Positions 51,149 through 61,321 of a DNA stretch of 64,000 nt are shown one piece after another. Source of the stretch: Bradyrhizobium sp. 1(2017) (GTDB lineage: Bacteria > Pseudomonadota > Alphaproteobacteria > Rhizobiales > Xanthobacteraceae). Within the stretch, counting starts at the first letter, position 1, and every line of letters starts with the position of its first letter. Under the pieces are notes generated by a model. It had not been told where the DNA came from. It saw only the letters and a program-made list of their open reading frames with translations, and ran no database searches. Position numbers and translations under genes: made by a program. The DNA lies in contig NZ_CP050022.2 of the NCBI RefSeq assembly GCF_011602485.2, positions 744,001-808,000 of the forward strand, given 5' to 3'.

Positions 51149-51173
51149 CCGGGCGCGCCTGAGGCGCGCCCGG
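51149..51173. promoter_or_regulatory. Perfect GC-rich hairpin between GST and the flavoprotein gene
   Basis: CCGGGCGCGCC at 51149-51159 and GGCGCGCCCGG at 51163-51173 form an 11-bp perfect stem with a three-base loop. There is no T-run. Placed between two same-strand genes, it may attenuate transcription, protect mRNA ends after processing or act as a Rho-assisted terminator. Confidence 0.6.
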
Positions 51174-51182
51174 ATGCGGCAA

Positions 51183-51794
51183 TCAAACCGCAAGACCCAC
51201 CGGCGTGTGAACGAACGGAACGAAGCCCGGCAGGGCCTCGATCCTGCGAAGGAACGCATTCACGGACCGGTAATCTGACAGATCGACGTTACCTTCCGGT
51301 GCCCGCGCCACATAGCTGTAGATCGCGACATCCGCGATCGTCGGATGGTCCCCGACCAGCCACTCTCGACTTGCAAGCTCAGTTTCGAGCTTCGCCAGGA
51401 GAGCATGAGCGCGCGCGATGACCTCGTCAGGGCTGTACTTCGCGCCGAACACCGTGATGAGCCGGGCCGCGGCGGGCCCGTAAGCCACCTCTCCGGCCGC
51501 CACCGACAGCCAGCGCTGAACGGCCGCCGTGCCACGTGGATCTTCCGGCAACCAGTCGGTCCGCCCCGAGGTGAGCGCGACATAGACGAGAATGGCGTTC
51601 GAGTCAGAAATGACGACGCCGTTATCGTCCAGAACTGGGACCTGGCCGAACGGATTGAGTTTCAGAAATTCGGACTTCTTGTGTGCACCCGACTTCAAGT
51701 CAACTTCGATCAGTTCGTGTGGCAGTCCAAGCAGCGAGAGAAACAGGCGAGCCCGATGCGAATGGCCTGACAAAGGATGATGATAGAGCTTCAT
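51183..51794 (-). CDS. Glutathione S-transferase
   Basis: A 203-residue GST. The thioredoxin-like N-terminal domain starts [20 protein letters not shown], with the G-site segment [20 protein letters not shown] containing the cis-Pro and the SNAI glutathione contact. The all-helical C-terminal domain includes [17 protein letters not shown], the family N-capping box. The start at 51794 is chosen for the standard N-terminus. It conjugates glutathione to electrophiles. Although located 5 kb from the gentisate operon, it is not of the zeta type expected for maleylpyruvate isomerase. Confidence 0.92.
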   Translation of the reverse strand: MKLYHHPLSGHSHRARLFLSLLGLPHELIEVDLKSGAHKKSEFLKLNPFGQVPVLDDNGVVISDSNAILVYVALTSGRTDWLPEDPRGTAAVQRWLSVAAGEVAYGPAAARLITVFGAKYSPDEVIARAHALLAKLETELASREWLVGDHPTIADVAIYSYVARAPEGNVDLSDYRSVNAFLRRIEALPGFVPFVHTPVGLAV

Positions 51795-52023
51795 GTTCGT
51801 ATTCCCAAATCCACAGCCGGGTTCATTCCCGGCGACGCATAGACATTGACGCAGCGTGCCTTTCAGGAGAACGGCCGGTCTCGACACTTCATTGTTGCTG
51901 CCGGCGTAATGATCTGTGGGCGTATCGCGCGCAGAAGGCTCCTTTGAACCCAGGCGCCGGCATCCAAGTGTGAAAACTAATGGAAACAACGCGATATCCG
52001 GACAGTCGATGCAGCAACGACCG

Positions 52024-53652
52024 TTACGATGCCGCCAGGCCGCATTTTCGCAGCATGGCCTTGGCAAGGCCGAATGGGGTCGGCGTAAACGGACCGGGCG
52101 GGCTGCGGGCCATCAGCGCGATCAGGAACAGGGCCACGACCCCTGCCCAAAAGCAGAGCCAGAAACTATCGATATAGGCCAGCACGTTCGCCTCGCGCTG
52201 CACCCGCGCGGCGAGCGATCCCGTGGCGCGCGCCATGGCGGCCGCCGCACCGCGGGGGGCAAAGCCCTCCGCCAGATCCTGCAGCCTGTGTATGACGTCG
52301 GCGTCGCCGACCTGGACATACTGTCCAAGATAGTTGGAATGGATCTGCTCGCGAACCCGCAGCCAGGTGCCCATCAGCGCGACGCCGATCTCGGCGCCGC
52401 CAAGCCGGATGACCTGAATATAGGCCGAGAACGCGGTGGCGCGCGACGTATCGGCATTTGACAATGTGAAAATGATGATCGGCAGCAGCGTGAACGCTTG
52501 CCCGACGGACAGGAGGAGCACGATGCCGGCGAAGTCCTCCCGCGTCCAGACATGGGTTAGCTGTGTGCCCCAGAGGTTGGCAGTCACGAACGTCGCAAAC
52601 CCGAACAACATCACGATGCGCGCATCGACGTGCCGGAGCAGTGTGATCGAGACCGGCACCAGCACGAACATCGGCAGCGCGCCATAGGACAGAAGCAGCA
52701 CGCCCGATTGCTCGGGCCGCATGAGCGCGATCGTGCCGAGGAAGTTCGGCACCAGCGACGCGTTTGACAGGCTGGTCAGCGTGAAAAGGAGAATAATGAC
52801 GAGCGAGAGCCCGACGTTGCGCGAGAACAGAACGTTGAAATGCGCCCACGGTTGGCGGACAAGGGCCTCGTTGATGAGAAAGCCGAGAAACAGTGTGGCG
52901 CCGCCGATCAGAAAAGCCATCACCGCGCCGGATTCCAGCCAGTCGAGCCGGTTGCCCTGGTCAAGGCCGGCATAGATCATCGAGACGCCAGCGCCGAGCA
53001 ACAGCATGCCGCCCCAGTCGGCTTGACGCAGTAGGTCGCGATTGACGGGCTCGTTCGGCGTGCCGAGATAAACCATCAGGCCCATCAGCGGCGCAAGGAT
53101 GACGCCTTGCCAATAAATCCACTGCCAGCCGAGATGCTCGACGTAAAAGCCAACAAGCGAGGTCGAGGTGTCGAGCGAGAAGCCGAGACGGATCGCATAG
53201 ATCGAAATGGCCGGCAGCCACCACTGGATCGGCAAATTGCGGAAGATGATCATCAGCGTTGCTGGCACGAAGGTGCCGAGCAGCAGGCCGTGGGCGATGC
53301 CGAGCGCGATCAGGGTCGGGAAGTCGTGCACGAAAGGGATAATCACCGAGATCACGGCATAGACGAGACTCGGGATCCCAAGCACGCGTCGCAGACCGAA
53401 CACGGTGGCAAGCCACGCCACCGCGGGCGCGACGAAGATCTGCGAACCGATGCTGGCAGTCGAGAGCCAGGCGCCCTCGTCGAAGCTGAGCGAAAAGGCG
53501 CCGCGCAGGTCAGGCAGACCGACTGAAATCAGGCGGCTGTCGAAATTCGAGAGAAATGCTCCAAACAGCACGGCGCCGACCGCGAACAGCGGCCGCCGCG
53601 CGATGCCGCCCTGCGAGACGGGGCCGTGGCGGGCGTCGTCACTTTGCGCCAT
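52024..53652 (-). CDS. DHA2-family MFS multidrug transporter (EmrB-like)
   Basis: A 542-residue inner-membrane transporter with about fourteen helices. The N-terminal region has [20 protein letters not shown], matching the DHA2 motif in which Asp/Arg are conserved, and the motif C region is modified. A large soluble loop lies near the C-terminus ([20 protein letters not shown]). It overlaps the 3' end of the EmrA-like adaptor gene by 14 bases, so the two make a tripartite drug or solvent efflux pump with an outer-membrane factor encoded elsewhere. Confidence 0.92.
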   Translation of the reverse strand: MAQSDDARHGPVSQGGIARRPLFAVGAVLFGAFLSNFDSRLISVGLPDLRGAFSLSFDEGAWLSTASIGSQIFVAPAVAWLATVFGLRRVLGIPSLVYAVISVIIPFVHDFPTLIALGIAHGLLLGTFVPATLMIIFRNLPIQWWLPAISIYAIRLGFSLDTSTSLVGFYVEHLGWQWIYWQGVILAPLMGLMVYLGTPNEPVNRDLLRQADWGGMLLLGAGVSMIYAGLDQGNRLDWLESGAVMAFLIGGATLFLGFLINEALVRQPWAHFNVLFSRNVGLSLVIILLFTLTSLSNASLVPNFLGTIALMRPEQSGVLLLSYGALPMFVLVPVSITLLRHVDARIVMLFGFATFVTANLWGTQLTHVWTREDFAGIVLLLSVGQAFTLLPIIIFTLSNADTSRATAFSAYIQVIRLGGAEIGVALMGTWLRVREQIHSNYLGQYVQVGDADVIHRLQDLAEGFAPRGAAAAMARATGSLAARVQREANVLAYIDSFWLCFWAGVVALFLIALMARSPPGPFTPTPFGLAKAMLRKCGLAAS

Positions 53653-54781
53653 CGGCTGCGGCCTCGCCGGTGTTGATGCGGGTTACGACGGACATGCCGG
53701 GCAGCAGACGGTCGAGCAATGGTTGATTGGCGTCGAACTTGATGCGCACGGGAATGCGCTGCACCACCTTGGTAAAATTGCCGGTGGCGTTATCGGGCGG
53801 GAGCAACGCAAACTGCGACCCGCTGGCCGGCGCGACGCGCTCGACGCGGCCGCGCAACTTCTCATTCGGGAAGCTGTCGACTGCGATCTCGACCGGCTGG
53901 CCGGGCCGTACGCGCGTGAGCTGGGTCTCCTTGTAGTTGGCGATGACGTAGACGTCGGGCAACGGAACGACGCTGATCAGATTGGTCCCGATATTGACGT
54001 AGTCGCCCGGTTGCACCTGGCGCTCGCCGGTGACGCCATCGAAGGGCGCAATGATACTGGCATAGCCAAGCTTCAGGCGCGCAGCCGATAGCGCCGCCTT
54101 GGCGCCCTCAAGATCCGCGGCGCGCTGCTTCTTGGTGCCCTGCAGCACCTCGAGCTGATGACGTTGGGCCGCGATGACTGCACGGCTGGCGCGAACATTG
54201 GCCTGGGCCTTGGCGTAGGCGGCGGTTGCCTGTTCCAGCCGCTGCCGCGTGCCGGATTCAGTCTGGGAGAGCGATTGCTGACGCTCCCGTTCCTGCCGCG
54301 CCTCGGTGTCTTGCGCTTCGGCGGACAGACGCGCGGCTTCGGCTTGCGCGATCGTTGCGTATTGCAGTTCGACCTGGTTGTCGAGATTGTCGAGCGCAGC
54401 CTGCGCGCCGACGACGCCGGCTTGGGCCTGCGCCACCTGAACCTCGTAATCGGAAGGATCGATCTGCACCAGGAGATCGCCAGCCCTGACGCGCTGGAAG
54501 TCCTTCACCGCGACGGTCAGCACTTCGCCGGCGACACGGCTGCTGAGCTTGGTTGATTCCGCACGGATATAGGCGTCATTCGTGGTCTGGATCGTGGCAC
54601 CACCGACCCAGGCATTCCAGCGGGTGGTCGCAATCACGATGAAACCGAACGCGACCACGACGGAAAGCAGCGGGATCGCCAGACGACCGAAGACGCCGCC
54701 GGCGGCGGCCTGCCGTTTGGAACCCGTCGCCATTGGCGCCTGGCCTGGGGGTGGCGGGCTGGCTGTTACCTGCTCTGTCAC
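53639..54781 (-). CDS. HlyD/EmrA-type membrane fusion protein
   Basis: A 380-residue adaptor starting at GTG 54781. One N-terminal transmembrane helix (LAIPLLSVVVAFGFIVIATT) follows a short cytoplasmic lead. The lipoyl half-motif (VKDFQRVRAGDLLVQIDPSD) comes next, then a long alpha hairpin rich in Ala, Gln and Glu, the second lipoyl half and the beta barrel (NYKETQLTRVRPGQPVEIAV). It is translationally linked to the DHA2 pump gene. It delivers drugs or fatty acids to the outer-membrane channel. Confidence 0.93.
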   Translation of the reverse strand: MTEQVTASPPPPGQAPMATGSKRQAAAGGVFGRLAIPLLSVVVAFGFIVIATTRWNAWVGGATIQTTNDAYIRAESTKLSSRVAGEVLTVAVKDFQRVRAGDLLVQIDPSDYEVQVAQAQAGVVGAQAALDNLDNQVELQYATIAQAEAARLSAEAQDTEARQERERQQSLSQTESGTRQRLEQATAAYAKAQANVRASRAVIAAQRHQLEVLQGTKKQRAADLEGAKAALSAARLKLGYASIIAPFDGVTGERQVQPGDYVNIGTNLISVVPLPDVYVIANYKETQLTRVRPGQPVEIAVDSFPNEKLRGRVERVAPASGSQFALLPPDNATGNFTKVVQRIPVRIKFDANQPLLDRLLPGMSVVTRINTGEAAADGAK

Positions 54782-55105
54782 GTCAAATATCTCACTTATT
54801 CCTCGAACCGGCGCCCCGTGCCATCGGCCAACCGCGATTGCTGGTGAGGCACGGCGTCAATCCGCCTCGCCGCTACGAGGTGATTGACCTCCAATCGCTG
54901 CCTTCTTTCTCAGTGCGAAGTCACTTTTCCTTGGTTGAAGAAACGGTCCATCCGGAAGAGTCGCAAAGAAATGCATGCGCCAGTGCTGCAATCCTGCGGG
55001 TTGACGACGGTCGATGTGTCTTTCTGCTGCCAGCTTCTCCGCTGGATATGGAACGGCCTGCAGCAGTCGGGAGGCGAACGCTGCTCGCCTCCCGAACCAC
55101 CTAAC
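54782..55105. other. Intergenic region between EmrA and the alpha/beta hydrolase
   Basis: A 324-base gap holding the promoter of the efflux operon near its left end and the 3' flank of the hydrolase gene near its right end. No gene, repeat or RNA element is recognisable. Short frames across it extend from neighbouring genes on the wrong strand. Confidence 0.4.
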
Positions 55106-56077
55106 TCAACGCTTCGCCACTTTCCGATCGAGGAAGCTGCGGATGAGCGGTGCCATCTGGTCGAGCTTGTCCTCGAGCGCAAAGTGACCGGTATCGAGGA
55201 TGTGCATCTCAGCTGCCGGAAGGTCGCGGAGATAGGGATGTGCGCCGACCTCGGGGAAGATCTTGTCGTTCTTGCCCCACACAATCAGCGTCGGCGGCTT
55301 GCGGTCGCGGAAGAAGGCCTGGAATTTGGGATAGAGCGGCACGTTCGTCCCGTAGTCGCGGAACAAGTCGAGCTGGATCTCCTTATTGCCCGGCCGGTCG
55401 AGCAAAGCTTGATCGATCACCCAGTTATCAGGGCTGATGCGCGTCAGATCCTTGACGCCGTCAGTGTACTGAAACTTGGTCGTCTCAAGCGTAACCAGTC
55501 CCGACAGCGCGTCACGGTTCTTTTGCGAATTGTCGGCCCAATAGGCCTTGATCGGCTTCCAGAAGTCGGTCAGGCCCTCTTCATACGCGTTGCCGTTCTG
55601 CACGATCAGGCCGGTGACGCGCTCTGGATGCTTGAGCGCGAGCCGGTAGCCGACCGGCGCACCGTAATCCATGACGTACATCGCGTACTTCTTGGCGCCG
55701 AGCTGGTCCACCAGGCTGTCGACGATGTCGGCATAGTGGCCGAACGTATAGGCGAACTTGGCGTGATCGGGCGCATCGCTCTGGCCGAAACCGGGATAGT
55801 CCGGCGCGATGACGCGATAGCGATCGGCAAGGGTCGGGATCAGGTTACGGAACATGTGCGATGACGTGGGAAACCCGTGCAGCAGCAAAACCACCGGGCC
55901 GTCGGCGGGGCCGGCTTCACGGTAGAAGACCTTCACGCCATCGACCGTTGCACTGCGATAGTGAACCGTGACCGGCGCCGTGACGGCCGATGCGGCCGAA
56001 GCGATGTTTGGCGCCGCGGGGACTGCCGCGATGCCAATTGCACCTGCGAGCAGCAAAGAGGCGATAAGTTTCTTCAT
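55106..56077 (-). CDS. Exported alpha/beta hydrolase with Asp nucleophile (dehalogenase/epoxide hydrolase-like)
   Basis: A 323-residue enzyme. The start at 56077 has AGGAGA 8 bases upstream and gives a signal peptide ([20 protein letters not shown]). The oxyanion region is [15 protein letters not shown]. The nucleophile is Asp137 in [11 protein letters not shown], the pattern of haloalkane dehalogenases and epoxide hydrolases in which Asp replaces Ser. The His is in [11 protein letters not shown] periplasmic epoxide hydrolase or dehalogenase is expected; the substrate is unknown. Confidence 0.88.
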   Translation of the reverse strand: MKKLIASLLLAGAIGIAAVPAAPNIASAASAVTAPVTVHYRSATVDGVKVFYREAGPADGPVVLLLHGFPTSSHMFRNLIPTLADRYRVIAPDYPGFGQSDAPDHAKFAYTFGHYADIVDSLVDQLGAKKYAMYVMDYGAPVGYRLALKHPERVTGLIVQNGNAYEEGLTDFWKPIKAYWADNSQKNRDALSGLVTLETTKFQYTDGVKDLTRISPDNWVIDQALLDRPGNKEIQLDLFRDYGTNVPLYPKFQAFFRDRKPPTLIVWGKNDKIFPEVGAHPYLRDLPAAEMHILDTGHFALEDKLDQMAPLIRSFLDRKVAKR

Positions 56078-56237
56078 CTTGAGTTCTCCTGTGAGACGAT
56101 TGGGAGGGCATTGCCCTTCGCGCTGACCAATGATCTCTTCGGTTGAGTTCGTTAATCGGCGAAATGTGGAAGGGATTATTGCGTCTGGCGTAATGGACAT
56201 CCGACGCACGGCCATGAGCCCGGTCGGGGGGGAAACC

Positions 56238-57146
56238 TCAGTCGGGCGGCGCCCTGGCGGCGCCTTCGTTGCTAGGCCGGGCATCAGGCAGATCGCAGAT
56301 AGCCCCGGCTTTCAGTCCAAGATCATCAAGAATCCGCATCTGGACAGAGGCGGCCGTTGCGTTAATCAAATCGGCGCCGAGCGACGCTCCCACCACACTG
56401 CGCGTCGGCCGGCACCACTTCGGCATGGCGACAAGCTGAACCAACGCCGACGGCACGTCTTCGATTTCTGAGGATGCGGCGGGTTGATGCCGAGCGAATA
56501 AATCGGGGAGACGGCCATACGGCTCGTCCTCCGCCGCGCCATAGGCAGCCATGCGCTCGACGCTCTCGCGACTGGTGGCTTGCTTGCGCGCGGCGGGACA
56601 CGTCGCCCTTTGCACCAGAACGACTTCCACCCCAAGTGGCGCGAGCTCGGCATGCAGGCTGTCAGAGAGCGCTTCAATTGCGAACTGGGTGCTACCGTAG
56701 ATTCCGAGAAAGGGAATCGTCACGCGCCCGAAGATCGACCCGATATTGACGATCAATCCATCACCTTGCCGGCGCATTTCCGGAAGCACGGCGCGTGTCA
56801 CCCGCAGCAGGCCGACCACGTTGATATCGAAAACGGCCTTCGCCTGTGCTGACGTAAACGCCTCGGTGACGCCCGTCGGAAAAATATGCACGTTGTTCAC
56901 GAGGACGTCGATACGGCCCGCCTTCTTGAGCACCATGTCAACAGCACGGTCGACCGACCAGTCCTCGGTCACGTCGAGCGGAACCACATCGATCCCCCGC
57001 GACCACAGCGCATTGGCTTGTTCGCGGTTCTTGAAGTTCGGATCGCGCATGCTCGCAAAGATGCGATGCCCGGCAAAGGCGAGAGCCTCAGCGATGACCC
57101 GACCCGCGCCTGTGCTGGTGCCCGTGATGAGAATAGCCCGTGCCAT
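56238..57146 (-). CDS. Short-chain dehydrogenase-like protein lacking the catalytic Lys
   Basis: A 302-residue SDR-fold protein starting at ATG 57146, with GGAG just upstream; a GTG at 57155 lies inside that site. The cofactor motif TGTSTGAG is good (9-16), and NNVHIF replaces NNAG. The expected YxxxK is YGSTQ at 150-154, so the catalytic Lys is a Gln, while Ser137 and Tyr150 remain. The protein therefore binds NAD(P) but may be catalytically weak, altered in specificity or regulatory. It is downstream of the large STAND regulator on the same strand and may be its target. Confidence 0.82.
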   Translation of the reverse strand: MARAILITGTSTGAGRVIAEALAFAGHRIFASMRDPNFKNREQANALWSRGIDVVPLDVTEDWSVDRAVDMVLKKAGRIDVLVNNVHIFPTGVTEAFTSAQAKAVFDINVVGLLRVTRAVLPEMRRQGDGLIVNIGSIFGRVTIPFLGIYGSTQFAIEALSDSLHAELAPLGVEVVLVQRATCPAARKQATSRESVERMAAYGAAEDEPYGRLPDLFARHQPAASSEIEDVPSALVQLVAMPKWCRPTRSVVGASLGADLINATAASVQMRILDDLGLKAGAICDLPDARPSNEGAARAPPD

Positions 57147-57365
57147 CGGCTCCACTATTGAGCTTTCACAGCATTATCGAGCGAAAGAGCCACGCCTTCT
57201 TGAAGGCTCGTGCTTCATTTGGCTTTCGATGTCGTCCGCAACGACATGTCGGGGGATTCGGGGCGGCAGCCCGCTGCGATGCTTTGAAATCGCCACGCAG
57301 CGGTGTCGGTTACCCTTCCGGGCTCCAACAGGCGGCGCACGGGCTCGATGGGCCCGTGCTTTCGG

Positions 57366-60251
57366 TCACGCAAAGGAACGCGCCGGCATCTCCACAACAG
57401 TCGTTACGTCAGCATCAATCGTCTCGGCGTCAGCGAACAACGCCGTCGTGTCGAAACCACCGAGAACGGCCTGCAAGGGGTTTTCCAGAAACCGCTGCAC
57501 CAATTTGGACGCGAGCGGAGGCTGCATCCGGCGAAGATAGCGGGCTGCAATACTGGCTTCCAAAGCGGTCGCGCCCAACGTCCGGGCAAGCTCCGCAGCC
57601 TCGCGAAAGCGGGCGGACGCTCCGGCGGGATCCGCGTCTGCGAGCAATTCAGCCTGGTGTCTGAGCACTTCGGGCAACAGCCATACGTAGGTTTTCCCGC
57701 TTCGGATTCGGCTGGCGAGCTTGTCCAGCAAAACGCCTGCGCGCTCGGTCTGTCCGCATGCGATACAGCCTTTCGCCAATTGCAGAAGATACCAGAAGTT
57801 TCGGCTAGGTGTTTGCCACCCTTCCTCGTGCAAGGTCAGCGCCAGGCGTTCCAGCGCCGCCGCAGACGGCTCGCGGTACACCGCCAAGATTGCGCTCAAC
57901 GCGTCGGTCCAATCCCTGAACCGGGCGTTGGTACCGCATCGGCGATAGAGCTCGTCGACATAGGCCTGTGCCGTGGCCCACTCCTCGCGCTCGATCGCGA
58001 TGACGCACGCGCTTTCGGAAATCGCGAGGAAGAACGTCGGGATATGCTCACCGGCTTCCAGGACCGCCGCCGTCGCGGTTCGGGCGGCGTGCTCTGCATC
58101 GGTCGTCAACCATTCGGTGAGCGCGAGCAGGCGCAGCGCACATGAGCGTTGGTTGAAGGTATAACGTTGGACGTCCGCCACCGCCACCGACGGTGGATAG
58201 TGCCTGACGACGTGCTGAAGAATGCGTTGAGCGTGGACAATCTCGCCAAGCGTCAGGAAAGGGCGTCCCTGCAGAACCTTTCCCACGAGAAAATCGGTGC
58301 CTCTATTTCGCGAGCGAGCGAGATGATGGAAACATGTCGCCGCTGCAAGGGCATCGCGAGGCTGACCGGCGAGAAAGAAGGTGATGACGAGACCTTGCAG
58401 GGCCTGTAGCTCCCTCGTCACGTCACCAATCGACTGCGCCAGGGCGTGGGCCTCGCGATACAAAGAGATTTGAGCTTCGATATCGCCCTGGGAGAGAAGT
58501 TGAGCCGCGCCAAGCCCGAGCATCAGCGTGAGGCGGGCCGGCGGCTCGGTTTCCCGCTCGAGGGCACGACGGATCCATCCGCGAAGTTCGAAACAAAGAC
58601 CGAGGTGCATCAGCGGCGGAATCGCCACGAGCACGAGATCGTATGCAAGCTGACGATCCTCGGCCTCCAACGTTCGGGCGAGCGCGGCGCGCAGGTCGTC
58701 GAGCACGTCGCGCGCCGCAGCGCTTGCTCGGAGATCCTGACCGCTCGAGACGAGGCCGAAGAACTCGCGGCACTGTCCGACCACCCATCCGGTATGGGCG
58801 GTGGTGGACACCTTTTCCTGGCCGGTCTCGCGCAGACGCGCATAGGCAAACGCCCTCACCGTCTCGAGTAGCCTGTAGCCGGGGCCCTTGCAACTTCCGT
58901 TGAAAACGACGAGGGATTTGTCGACCAAGGTGGCGAGGTGAGCCATCACCTCTGCTTTGCTAATCATCCGGCAACGCGCAACTTCGGTCGCGGCTTCCGC
59001 CGAAAAGCTGCCGCAGAACACGGCCAGGCGGGTGAAAATCGCTCGCTCGGTCTCGGTCAGCAGGTCGTAGCTCCAGCTGACCGTTCCTTCGAGCGTTTGA
59101 TGGCGCGGCAGCGCTGTTCGCTGGCCGTTGGTCAGCAGCAAAAAGCGATCGTCAAGGCGAGCGGCGACGCCGATGACACCAAATGCGGGCACCCGGCTCG
59201 CGGCAAGCTGGATAGCAAGCGCGATTCCATCAAGGCGGCGGCAGATCTCTGCGGCAAAGTGCGCAAGTTCGTCGGTCAGTCTAAATTGACTGTGCGCGGC
59301 CTGGGCGCGGTCGACCAGCAGTTGAATCGCCGAAAACTCCAGCGCGTTTCTCACATCGATAGCGGCGCCTTCAGCGGGGTAGGCAAGACTGCCAAGCCGA
59401 AACACGACCTCGCCTTCGGCACGCAGGGGCTCCCTGCTCGTGGCGATAATCTTGCTTCCGGCCGCGCGGCGCAAGATCTGCTCGGAGAAGTCGGCGACTG
59501 CTTCGACAACATGCTCACAATTGTCGAAGACGAGCAGCCGCTTCTTGTTTGACAGCTGGCTCAAGACGAACTCGGCGACATCGACGTTGAAGCGCTCTAG
59601 GCCAAGCGCGGCGGCAATGCGGGCAGGTACCAACGCCGGATCCTGGATGGGAGCGAAATCTACAAAGGTGACGCCGTCCTCGATTTCGTTGCGCCGCGAG
59701 GCGGCTGAAATCGCGACCGTCGTTTTGCCGATTCCGCCCGTCCCGGAGATCGTCACCAGGCGATGGACCTCCAGCAGGCTGTTGATCGAATTGATATCGT
59801 GAAGGCGTCCGAATACGGGCTTGAGAAGCGAGGGAAGTCGGCCGCTCAAGGCTCCCTCGATCGGCGTCAAAGCCAGCTGATCCGGCGTGCAGGGCCGGGC
59901 CGAGGCCTCGATGGCAATGTCAGGCGAGAAGAAGTACCCGCGCCCAAGGCTATTGACGACAAATTCGTCCCCCTCAGGCGTCAGGCCGAGGTGTCTGCGC
60001 AAATTCGCGACCGTGACCCGCAGGTTGACGTCATCGATATGCTTGCGCTGCCACACTCGCTCGGCGAGTTCGGCCTTTGACACGATTTGCCCCGGCCGTT
60101 CAATGAGGGCGATCAGGAGTTCGAGGGGCTTGTCGCCGACCGGCACATTCTTGCCGTCGCGCTTGAGAAGCTTCCGCCCGGGAAACAGAACGAACGGTCC
60201 GAATGTAATCCATTCGACCTGTGTGAGCGAATGATTGGCGTCCGCGGCCAT
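57366..60251 (-). CDS. Winged-helix/STAND ATPase transcriptional regulator
   Basis: A 961-residue regulator. The start at 60251 is supported by GGAG 7 bases upstream. Residues 12-110 are an OmpR/CadC-type winged helix (PGRKLLKRDGKNVPVGDKPL, then VANLRRHLGLTPEG). A STAND NTPase follows: Walker A SGTGGIGKTT (Lys176), Walker B RLLVFDNCEHV, and SKIIATSREPL. The C-terminal half is helical TPR-like repeats that usually sense a ligand. Proteins of this kind sit next to SDR and hydrolase genes in Rhizobiales. It probably activates the leftward genes behind it; the signal is unknown. Confidence 0.9.
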   Translation of the reverse strand: MAADANHSLTQVEWITFGPFVLFPGRKLLKRDGKNVPVGDKPLELLIALIERPGQIVSKAELAERVWQRKHIDDVNLRVTVANLRRHLGLTPEGDEFVVNSLGRGYFFSPDIAIEASARPCTPDQLALTPIEGALSGRLPSLLKPVFGRLHDINSINSLLEVHRLVTISGTGGIGKTTVAISAASRRNEIEDGVTFVDFAPIQDPALVPARIAAALGLERFNVDVAEFVLSQLSNKKRLLVFDNCEHVVEAVADFSEQILRRAAGSKIIATSREPLRAEGEVVFRLGSLAYPAEGAAIDVRNALEFSAIQLLVDRAQAAHSQFRLTDELAHFAAEICRRLDGIALAIQLAASRVPAFGVIGVAARLDDRFLLLTNGQRTALPRHQTLEGTVSWSYDLLTETERAIFTRLAVFCGSFSAEAATEVARCRMISKAEVMAHLATLVDKSLVVFNGSCKGPGYRLLETVRAFAYARLRETGQEKVSTTAHTGWVVGQCREFFGLVSSGQDLRASAAARDVLDDLRAALARTLEAEDRQLAYDLVLVAIPPLMHLGLCFELRGWIRRALERETEPPARLTLMLGLGAAQLLSQGDIEAQISLYREAHALAQSIGDVTRELQALQGLVITFFLAGQPRDALAAATCFHHLARSRNRGTDFLVGKVLQGRPFLTLGEIVHAQRILQHVVRHYPPSVAVADVQRYTFNQRSCALRLLALTEWLTTDAEHAARTATAAVLEAGEHIPTFFLAISESACVIAIEREEWATAQAYVDELYRRCGTNARFRDWTDALSAILAVYREPSAAALERLALTLHEEGWQTPSRNFWYLLQLAKGCIACGQTERAGVLLDKLASRIRSGKTYVWLLPEVLRHQAELLADADPAGASARFREAAELARTLGATALEASIAARYLRRMQPPLASKLVQRFLENPLQAVLGGFDTTALFADAETIDADVTTVVEMPARSFA

Positions 60252-60565
60252 AATGTCTCCTCGGACGTCTACGTACCGATCGTGGTAACCGTACTCAAAG
60301 CCGTCGTTGGAACCATGATCGCTCAAAACGGAGTGGAGGTCTAGTCGCCCTACCGTCGCGGTCCTGCGCGTCGCCCGCGCGATCCGATAGCGCTACATTT
60401 TTAGCCAAAGTACCGACCTAATCCTGCCATTTTGTCGCAGTTCGGAAAGGGGGGCGGATCCGCTAGAGCTGAAGTGGGGAATGCCTCTTCGAACTTGACC
60501 TGCCTGTTTCGCGCTCTGCGCAGCGGGTCACCCGCTCAAGAGAGACCGCGCAGCCATCCGCTGGC
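60252..60565. other. Intergenic region, promoter of the STAND regulator
   Basis: A 314-base gap between the 3' end of dps and the start of the STAND regulator gene. The regulator promoter should lie here. I see no gene, repeat or RNA feature; the sequence around 60395-60435 is relatively AT-rich. Confidence 0.4.
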
Positions 60566-61084
60566 TCACTTTTCGGGGCGTGTCGTTTCGAACAAGAACC
60601 AGAATCTGCGCTCGGTCTCGTCTATCCAGTTTTCCAGCAGGCTGGCGGTGGCTACGTCGCCGTGCTCATCGCAAAGAATATGGGTTTGGCGCATCGAAAC
60701 GAGCAGTTGCTTGTTGTCTTCCCGCAATTCCGCCAGCATGCCATCGGGCGTCACGAAATCCGCATCGTTATCCGCAAGGCGCTGCAAGCGGGACGCGTGG
60801 CCGATCGAACGCAACGTCGTGCCGCCGATTTTGCGGCCGCGCTCCGCGATCGCGTCCGTCATAGCGAAAATCTGGTCAGCCTGTTCGTCGAGGAGCAGAT
60901 GGTAGTCCCGGAAATGTCGACCGGACATGTGCCAATGGAAATTCTTGGTCTTGAGATAAAGGGCAAACACGTCGGCAAGCAGCGTTGTCAACGCAGCGGC
61001 GATATCCTTTACGGCATTGGCGCCGAGGTCGGACGGCGTATCGAGGCCCGCGTGCTTGCGGTCTTTGGCGGTGCTATCAGACAT
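60566..61084 (-). CDS. dps: Dps family DNA-protection/ferritin-like protein
   Basis: A 172-residue Dps. The four-helix ferroxidase signature is KTKNFHWHMSGRHFRDYHLL followed by LDEQADQIF, giving His50, His62, Asp66 and nearby acids at the dimer interface. The dodecamer stores iron, consumes H2O2 and can coat DNA in starvation or stationary phase. The N-terminal 20 residues carry several charged residues that may bind DNA. It is the first gene of the leftward group and is divergent from the hydrolase at 61322, with a 237-base promoter region between them. Confidence 0.94.
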   Translation of the reverse strand: MSDSTAKDRKHAGLDTPSDLGANAVKDIAAALTTLLADVFALYLKTKNFHWHMSGRHFRDYHLLLDEQADQIFAMTDAIAERGRKIGGTTLRSIGHASRLQRLADNDADFVTPDGMLAELREDNKQLLVSMRQTHILCDEHGDVATASLLENWIDETERRFWFLFETTRPEK

Positions 61085-61321
61085 AATTCCAGTCCCCGAA
61101 AGGTCGAGCGCGATTTGGTCCCGCGCCCTGCATGGAGGTGATGTAAGACGCTATCTGCCGCAACTTCAATGACTCACGCGGCAACAACGGCGCGCAGCGA
61201 CATCAAAATACAATTAAGGAGCCAATCTCCAATACCGCTGAGGTCGCGTCGACCGATCATGCGAACGTGTGGCCGGACCTGTCATCGAGAGTCCGCGCCC
61301 GCGAGTGCTCACGGAGAGAAG

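Noticed and set aside
51183..51794. GST as the maleylpyruvate isomerase of the gentisate pathway
   Set aside because: The N-terminal sequence does not show the zeta-class SSC motif, and the gene is on the opposite strand, 5.4 kb from the operon.
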